NCBI RefSeq assembly: GCF_001005315.1
Contig: NZ_LBMG01000028.1
Location: 1 to 64,000 of the forward strand
From: Kordia jejudonensis
GTDB taxonomy: Bacteria; Bacteroidota; Bacteroidia; Flavobacteriales; Flavobacteriaceae
Length of the DNA stretch: 64,000 nucleotides
Direction of reading: 5' to 3'
Under the pieces are notes generated by a model. The model saw only the letters and a list, made by a program, of their open reading frames with translations, did no database searches and was not told the origin of the DNA. Below are positions 59,483 to 64,000 of this stretch, piece after piece. Numbering within the stretch: position 1 is the stretch's first letter; every line of letters begins with the position of its first letter. The translations under genes and the position numbers were made by a program.

Positions 59483-60112
59483 TTAATTAATCTTATTTTT
59501 TAGTTTGGTTAAACCATACTCTAATACTTTTGTAAACATAATTTCATCACGCAAATCACATTCGTAACTAACAGAATCAAAATACAATAATTTTTTCCTT
59601 TCTATATCAAATACATATATATTGACATAATTTGAAAATTGATTATTTTTTAGGTAAGTTCTCACTTCTATAAATAGCTGTTCAGAATAATTAGAATCTG
59701 GAATAATCAGTTTTATGACTGCTCGTGTATCACTATTGTGTTTTTTAACATCTGTCATCGCAAACATTACATCTTTATATGTTCTTTTCAAAAAAGAAGT
59801 ATCGTCTAGAATTGCAATCTTTGGAAATATTTTACGAACTACTTTTTGAGCAGTTTTGCCATTCGCATAGCGTATAGCATCTTTTTCAAGTGAATCTGTT
59901 TGTGTAAAAACTAATGTATAAGTTGTGGAATAAGATAACTTTGATACACTATTCAAATTATTCTTATCAAATACACCATCAGTATCGTAAACAACTTGTG
60001 TATCTGCACAGATTTTTACAGGAGGTAGTTTCTTTCTTCCTGCGGTATTAGTTGTTGCACATGCATAAATTATTAGAATAGTGCATAATATAAAAACGCT
60101 TTTATATGACAT
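59483..60112 (-). CDS. Lipoprotein of unknown function
   Basis: 209 residues; lipobox in LIIYACATT (Cys about residue 18). Strand-rich with TTYTLVFTQTDSLE and YVNIYVFDIERKKLLYFDSVSYEC. Operon with the DUF3817 gene. No family assigned. Confidence 0.68.
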   Translation of the reverse strand: MSYKSVFILCTILIIYACATTNTAGRKKLPPVKICADTQVVYDTDGVFDKNNLNSVSKLSYSTTYTLVFTQTDSLEKDAIRYANGKTAQKVVRKIFPKIAILDDTSFLKRTYKDVMFAMTDVKKHNSDTRAVIKLIIPDSNYSEQLFIEVRTYLKNNQFSNYVNIYVFDIERKKLLYFDSVSYECDLRDEIMFTKVLEYGLTKLKNKIN

Positions 60113-60128
60113 GCTGAAAAATAGTTTT

Positions 60129-60156
60129 AAAAAAAGCTGCTCAATGAGCAGCTTTT
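60129..60156 (-). terminator. Intrinsic terminator of lpd
   Basis: AAAAGCTGCTCA / TGAGCAGCTTTT nearly continuous stem; A-run on the plus strand gives the T-run on the minus. Confidence 0.9.
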
Positions 60157-60165
60157 CAATATATA

Positions 60166-61557
60166 TTATAAATGAATGACTTCGTCATAAGCGGCGGCAA
60201 CAGCTTCCATTACAGCTTCACTCATCGTTGGATGCGGGTGAACCGCTTTCAACACTTCATGACCTGTAGTTTCTAACTTTCTACCCAAAACGGCTTCGGC
60301 AATCATGTCCGTAACGCCAGCACCAATCATATGGCAACCTAACCATTCTCCGTATTTTGCATCAAAAATTACTTTTACAAAACCTTCTTTCGTTCCACCA
60401 GCACTTGCTTTTCCAGATGCTGAGAATGGGAAGTTTCCAACTTTGATGTCATAACCTTGTTCTTTTGCCTGTGCTTCCGTTAAACCAACAGATGCAATCT
60501 CAGGAGAACAATACGTACAACCTGGAATATTTCCATAGTCTAACGCTTCAACATGCATTCCTGCAATTTTCTCTACACATAAAATTCCTTCCGCAGAAGC
60601 AACGTGTGCTAACGCTTGTCCAGGCGTAACATCACCAATAGCGTAATATCCAGGAATATTTGTTTGGTAATAATCGTTTACTAAGATTTTATCTCTGTCT
60701 GTAGCAATTCCGACAGCTTCTAAACCTATATTTTCAATGTTGGTTTTAATTCCAACAGCCGAAAGAACAATGTCAGCTTCTAGTACTTGCTCGCCTTTTT
60801 TCGTTTTAACCGTAGCTTTTACGCCATCGCCAGAAGTATCAACTGAAGTCACTTCCGCAGACGTCATAATTTTAATACCACTTTTCTTAAACGAACGTTC
60901 TAACTGTTTCGACACATCTGCATCTTCCACAGGAACAATTTTAGGTAAATATTCCACAATCGTAACTTCCGTTCCCATTGAGTTATAAAAATATGCAAAC
61001 TCCACACCTATAGCTCCCGATCCTACTACGATCATTTTCTTTGGTTGTGTTGGCAACGTCATTGCTTCTCTATAACCAATTACTTTCTTACCATCTTGTG
61101 GCAAACTTGGTAACTCACGTGAGCGAGCTCCTGTAGCAATTACAATATGTTGTGCGCTATATTCGGTAACTTTTCCGTCTTTATCTTTAACATCAATCTT
61201 CTTTCCAGCTTTTAAAGTTCCAAAACCGTTCAATACATCAATCTTATTCTTTTTCATTAAGAACTGAACACCTTTGCTCATTCCATCAGCTACACCACGA
61301 CTACGTTGTACTACCGCATCAAAATCCTTATCAAATTCTTTTACTGATAATCCGTAATCTCCAGCATGTTTCAAATACTCAAAAACTTGTGCTGATTTCA
61401 ATAAGGCTTTCGTTGGAATACATCCCCAATTTAAGCAAACGCCACCTAAACTTTCTTTCTCAACTACTGCAGTTTTAAACCCTAATTGAGAAGCTCTAAT
61501 GGCAGTTACATATCCACCAGGACCACTTCCTAAAACGATGATATCGTATGTATTCAT
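60166..61557 (-). CDS. lpdA: Dihydrolipoyl dehydrogenase (E3)
   Basis: 463 residues. FAD motif VLGSGPGGYVTAIRA, redox-active Cys41/Cys46 in GGVCLNWGCIPTKAL, NAD motif VVGSGAIGVEFAYFY, and the C-terminal HPHPTMSE whose His is the partner-subunit base. Reoxidises lipoamide for pyruvate and 2-oxoglutarate dehydrogenases and the glycine cleavage system. No E1/E2 genes are adjacent. Normal length. Confidence 0.96.
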   Translation of the reverse strand: MNTYDIIVLGSGPGGYVTAIRASQLGFKTAVVEKESLGGVCLNWGCIPTKALLKSAQVFEYLKHAGDYGLSVKEFDKDFDAVVQRSRGVADGMSKGVQFLMKKNKIDVLNGFGTLKAGKKIDVKDKDGKVTEYSAQHIVIATGARSRELPSLPQDGKKVIGYREAMTLPTQPKKMIVVGSGAIGVEFAYFYNSMGTEVTIVEYLPKIVPVEDADVSKQLERSFKKSGIKIMTSAEVTSVDTSGDGVKATVKTKKGEQVLEADIVLSAVGIKTNIENIGLEAVGIATDRDKILVNDYYQTNIPGYYAIGDVTPGQALAHVASAEGILCVEKIAGMHVEALDYGNIPGCTYCSPEIASVGLTEAQAKEQGYDIKVGNFPFSASGKASAGGTKEGFVKVIFDAKYGEWLGCHMIGAGVTDMIAEAVLGRKLETTGHEVLKAVHPHPTMSEAVMEAVAAAYDEVIHL

Positions 61558-61590
61558 ATCTTAAAATTTTGTTGTCTGATTTTCAAGATG

Positions 61591-61598
61591 CAAATTTA
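61591..61598 (-). promoter_or_regulatory. -7 promoter box of lpd
   Basis: TAAATTTG on the minus strand, 33 bp before the ATG at 61557. No TTG at consensus spacing. Confidence 0.5.
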
Positions 61599-61959
61599 CG
61601 GAATTCTGCTTTAAGAATAAACTATATGTACTTGTTTTTGTTCTTTGAATCGCTAACGCTCTTGGATTGTTTGTATCGCTCTGCTCTTGGTATGTTGGTA
61701 GTTTAGTTTTTGAGTATGAATTTTCACATTGACACATTATTTTTTGGGAGTTTCCTTTCGTTATCACTACAGGTCGCGCTATTCGTTGCAAGTCCGCGCT
61801 CGAAACTCGCTGTGGGCTTTTCACTGCTATCGCTAACTCGGTTTTTTTGTTGATTTGTCAATTCGTTAATTTGTTTGTTTGTCAATTCGAGCGCAGTCGA
61901 GAATACTTTGCATTGCATTTGTGATTTGGTGTATTGAGAACAGTTTAGAACTTCAAAGT
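61599..61959. other. Intergenic stretch without a gene
   Basis: Mixed-composition DNA with short words such as CGCTAACG and TCGCTATCG but no repeat copy I can align. Open frames at 61561-61824 and 61724-61918 have no coding character. Repeat elements follow at 61960 and 62026. Confidence 0.4.
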
Positions 61960-62002
61960 ACTTCTCGATACAATTTTCTATCGAAAATCACTCGAAGTGA
62001 CG
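61960..62002. repeat. CTTCTCGATACAA palindromic repeat, copy 3
   Basis: ACTTCTCGATACAATTTTCT, ATC, GAAAATCACTCGAAGTGACG. Inner arms ATTTTC / GAAAAT pair. It shares 37-39 of 43 positions with the copy at 45580. Confidence 0.85.
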
Positions 62003-62025
62003 CTTGGTGTTGCTTTTGAAACGTA

Positions 62026-62118
62026 TTGTCATTCCGCACCTGTTGCGGAATCCACTCATATTCTCGATGGATTCCTGTCTTACTGAATCAAGTTCAGCAT
62101 AGGTCTTAGGAATGACAA
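62026..62118. repeat. GTCATTCC-ended hairpin element (93 bp)
   Basis: Terminal inverted repeats TTGTCATTCC (62026-62035) / GGAATGACAA (62109-62118). Inside are ATTCCGCA / TGCGGAAT, an alternative GGAATCCA / TGGATTCC, and CTGAA-TCAAG-TTCAG. It resembles small non-coding mobile or REP-like elements. Confidence 0.78.
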
Positions 62119-62203
62119 ATAATAACTGGGAAACTAATTTTGTAGGAAATGTAACATTTGAGTACATTGTAGCAACTAACGTATTGTAATTAATAGTTAA
62201 GAT

Positions 62204-63283
62204 ATGGAAAAACCGAATTTGGTAATTGATGAAGAGCAAAAGAAAGTTTTTTTAGATGGAGAAATTATTGGAGAATTGAATAGCTCCAATTTTAGTGATG
62301 CAGGGAAATATCAAATTGCAATAAGGTCTAAACATATTGATAAATTATCAACCTTTAAAATATTTGATATTTATAATGATGATGTAGGTTTTTTTGAGAT
62401 TAAAATAGATAAACGAGATTCATCATTTCATTATAATTGGTTAAGTATTGAGTCATCTCTATCTTTTATTAAAGGAGAAACTAATTATTTGTATTTAGAC
62501 ATTGACTTGACGAATTGGAATATGCCATTTAGTTTCAAATCTTTTTTAGCTTTATTAATAGATGAGATAAAAGACGATGAATTGATTTCTATTTTTAAAG
62601 ATGATATAAAAGATATTCTTGAAGAAGGACTTTGCTTAGATGTTTATATTAATGAAGAATCAAATGATCTTGAAACCTTATATTATGAAGTTTTGGAAAT
62701 GTTTAAATTAAAATTTGATACGATATTTTTAGAGTTAGAAAATGTAAATGCTTCAAACCTTAAAAACACCTTCACTTTTCCACCAGAAATTCAAAGTTCC
62801 TGCGAACAATATCTAATCTACTTTGCAACGTTTTTAAAAGACATTGGTATCAACGCAGAAACAAATATCGAATCCAAAGCACATGAAACTTTATTTACCG
62901 TAATTCCCAAAGATGAAGAAGAAGCATTGGACAAAATAAAAGAAGCGTTACAAATGTATTTGTCGCTTCCTGAAAGTCCAGAGTTTGAAAGTGTCGCTTC
63001 TGAATTTCAAGATGTTGGTGTGCAACAATTAGCTTCACAGGTTTTATTTTTAAAGTCACAACTGATGCTAGCAAATTCTGCAATTCAAATGAAAGATGCA
63101 ACCATTAAAAGTTTAAATATGACTAATTACCAACAAAATGTTGTTATTGAGTCACATCAAACTAAAAAAGAAAACGAAGAAGAACTTGTTGGCGATTTCA
63201 TAAAGACAAATGAAATAAAAGTGCCAGGATTTACATTTAATTTACCAGAATTATTAAGGCAAATCAAACGAAAATTCAAATAA
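62204..63283 (+). CDS. Uncharacterised protein with a possible chimeric structure
   Basis: 359 residues, cytoplasmic. The first ~190 residues (to about 62770) are acidic and strand/helix mixed (LVIDEEQKKVFLDGEIIGEL, SFKSFLALLIDEIKDDELI) and use very AT-rich codons. From about 62770 the base composition shifts to the window's normal codon use and the protein reads CEQYLIYFATFLKDIGINAE, FTVIPKDEEEALDKIKEALQ, then a coiled-coil segment and PGFTFNLPELLRQIKRKFK. No family known to me. The composition break suggests domain exchange. Confidence 0.6.
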   Translation: MEKPNLVIDEEQKKVFLDGEIIGELNSSNFSDAGKYQIAIRSKHIDKLSTFKIFDIYNDDVGFFEIKIDKRDSSFHYNWLSIESSLSFIKGETNYLYLDIDLTNWNMPFSFKSFLALLIDEIKDDELISIFKDDIKDILEEGLCLDVYINEESNDLETLYYEVLEMFKLKFDTIFLELENVNASNLKNTFTFPPEIQSSCEQYLIYFATFLKDIGINAETNIESKAHETLFTVIPKDEEEALDKIKEALQMYLSLPESPEFESVASEFQDVGVQQLASQVLFLKSQLMLANSAIQMKDATIKSLNMTNYQQNVVIESHQTKKENEEELVGDFIKTNEIKVPGFTFNLPELLRQIKRKFK

Positions 63284-63345
63284 CAAATAACAAATAACAA
63301 ATAACAAATTAACGAATAACGAATATCGAATAAACAAATAACGAA
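63280..63345. repeat. ATAACAA tandem repeat
   Basis: Begins in the stop codon of the preceding gene: several ATAACAA units that decay into TAACGAA. A further low-complexity spacer of the type seen in this genome. Confidence 0.8.
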
Positions 63346-63413
63346 TGTTAAATACAAGCGATTCACGTATCTTAGCTATCATTAATTTTTAAAATTAGTT
63401 AATTCACATTTGT

Positions 63414-64000
63414 ATGGGCTGGAAAACATCAATGGTTTTAATAGAAAATCGATATGGTTTTAAAGACGAAATCGCATTATTAAAAGCTTTAGGAAAAGCA
63501 AATTATGAGTTTGATAGCGAAGTTTCGTTCGAAGCATGTCTGTATCCAGCAGATGAATCTATCAATATTGGTTTTTATAACAATACGATTATCATTTGCG
63601 ACGATTACCAAATTACAGAACAAACCTTAGCAACAGAAAGTCTCAATTTGAGTCCAGCAGAAAATGCATTAGTAGCATTATTTCCACAAGCAGAAATTTT
63701 GTCTGTATCTTGCCATAGTGTTTCAAATTTCCATGCGTATGCGCTTATCCAACGTGGATTAAAAACACGTATAAAGATTGCAGGCGATGGAGAAGTAGCG
63801 GTTTCACTTGGCGAACCTTTTGCTGAAGAAAAAGAAATCTATGCGCGTTCATATGAAGTAGATGGAATTCACTATTGGAAAGATGAAAATCATCCTGATG
63901 ATCCGTATACGGAAGATAGTTTGCTAGAAGATTTTACCTTTGGAGTTGCCAAACGATTGCTTGGTGTAAATTTGGACACAGATGAAGGTTTTGAACTCAC
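63414..64000 (+). CDS. Uncharacterised protein, 3' end beyond the window
   Basis: ATG at 63414; 195 codons stay open to the window edge. Begins MGWKTSMVLIENRYGFKDE; includes LSPAENALVALFPQAEILSVSCHSVSNFHAYAL and ends inside the gene at NLDTDEGFEL. Soluble, acidic, no signal or helix. I do not recognise a domain. Confidence 0.7.
   Translation, partial: MGWKTSMVLIENRYGFKDEIALLKALGKANYEFDSEVSFEACLYPADESINIGFYNNTIIICDDYQITEQTLATESLNLSPAENALVALFPQAEILSVSCHSVSNFHAYALIQRGLKTRIKIAGDGEVAVSLGEPFAEEKEIYARSYEVDGIHYWKDENHPDDPYTEDSLLEDFTFGVAKRLLGVNLDTDEGFEL

Noticed and set aside
61561-61918. Two overlapping minus-strand frames in the spacer upstream of lpd
   Set aside because: They overlap the lpd promoter and repeat-like sequence, and have no coding signature.

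Overview
The window is a low-GC (roughly one third G+C), compact chromosomal stretch from a marine-type member of the Flavobacteriaceae (Bacteroidota). The evidence is Bacteroidota-style -7 promoter boxes (TAnnTTTG, with TTG about 19 bp upstream), near absence of Shine-Dalgarno sequences, a 6S RNA between zapA and rny, a glyoxylate shunt controlled by a RamB-like regulator, a tricorn-type S41 protease, a met-zincin lipoprotein protease, a TonB-dependent receptor, and orphan lanthipeptide-type precursors with the Bacteroidota 'LNKKxIS' leader. A Kordia-like genus is plausible but is only an inference. I saw no rRNA, tRNA, CRISPR array, prophage or intact insertion sequence.

Layout. 0-9.5 kb: met-zincin protease, an SOS-type umuC-umuD pair, a Zur-like Fur regulator divergent from a MerC-like protein with two perfect operators, a membrane hydrolase, a ZIP transporter and a methyltransferase. 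9.5-12.3 kb: an AT-rich islet (SH3-like membrane protein, 53-aa ORF, HEPN-like protein) bracketed by 32-bp direct repeats exactly 1800 bp apart, then a RelE/ParE toxin-antitoxin pair. 12.5-16.7 kb: carotenoid desaturase facing a UbiA prenyltransferase, and an RlmL-like rRNA methyltransferase. 16.7-29.5 kb: mostly minus-strand housekeeping and envelope genes (BAAT-type hydrolase, SseB/TPR protein, DUF1624, tricorn protease, the DUF6048/DUF6452/RlmD block) and a PadR-controlled membrane operon. 29.5-34.1 kb: RamB-like regulator divergent from aceB-aceA. 34-44.5 kb: a repeat-filled spacer, ECF sigma factor operon, rocD, small membrane proteins, Smr protein, cysteine desulfurase, and a GT39-MORN fusion plus GT2. 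44.5-54 kb: a RiPP precursor, TonB receptor, M23 peptidase, zapA, 6S RNA, rny, another peptide precursor and xerD. 54-64 kb: barrel protein, aroQ, Dph6-like ligase, a candidate small RNA, a run of four RiPP precursors each with its own terminator, lpd, and two uncharacterised genes, the last cut by the window edge.

Two themes stand out. First, several promoters place the -7 box only 4-5 nt before the ATG (fur, rlmD, padR, ramB), implying leaderless mRNAs; in other genes the longest open frame begins inside the promoter, so I moved those starts downstream. Second, the intergenic DNA is rich in structured repeats: a two-hairpin element present four times with compensatory base changes, a palindromic element present three times, a 49-bp tandem repeat, a GTCATTCC-ended hairpin element, and CCCAAAA/CCTAAAA microsatellites. 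The RiPP precursors have no modification or export genes in the window, so any maturation system must lie elsewhere.
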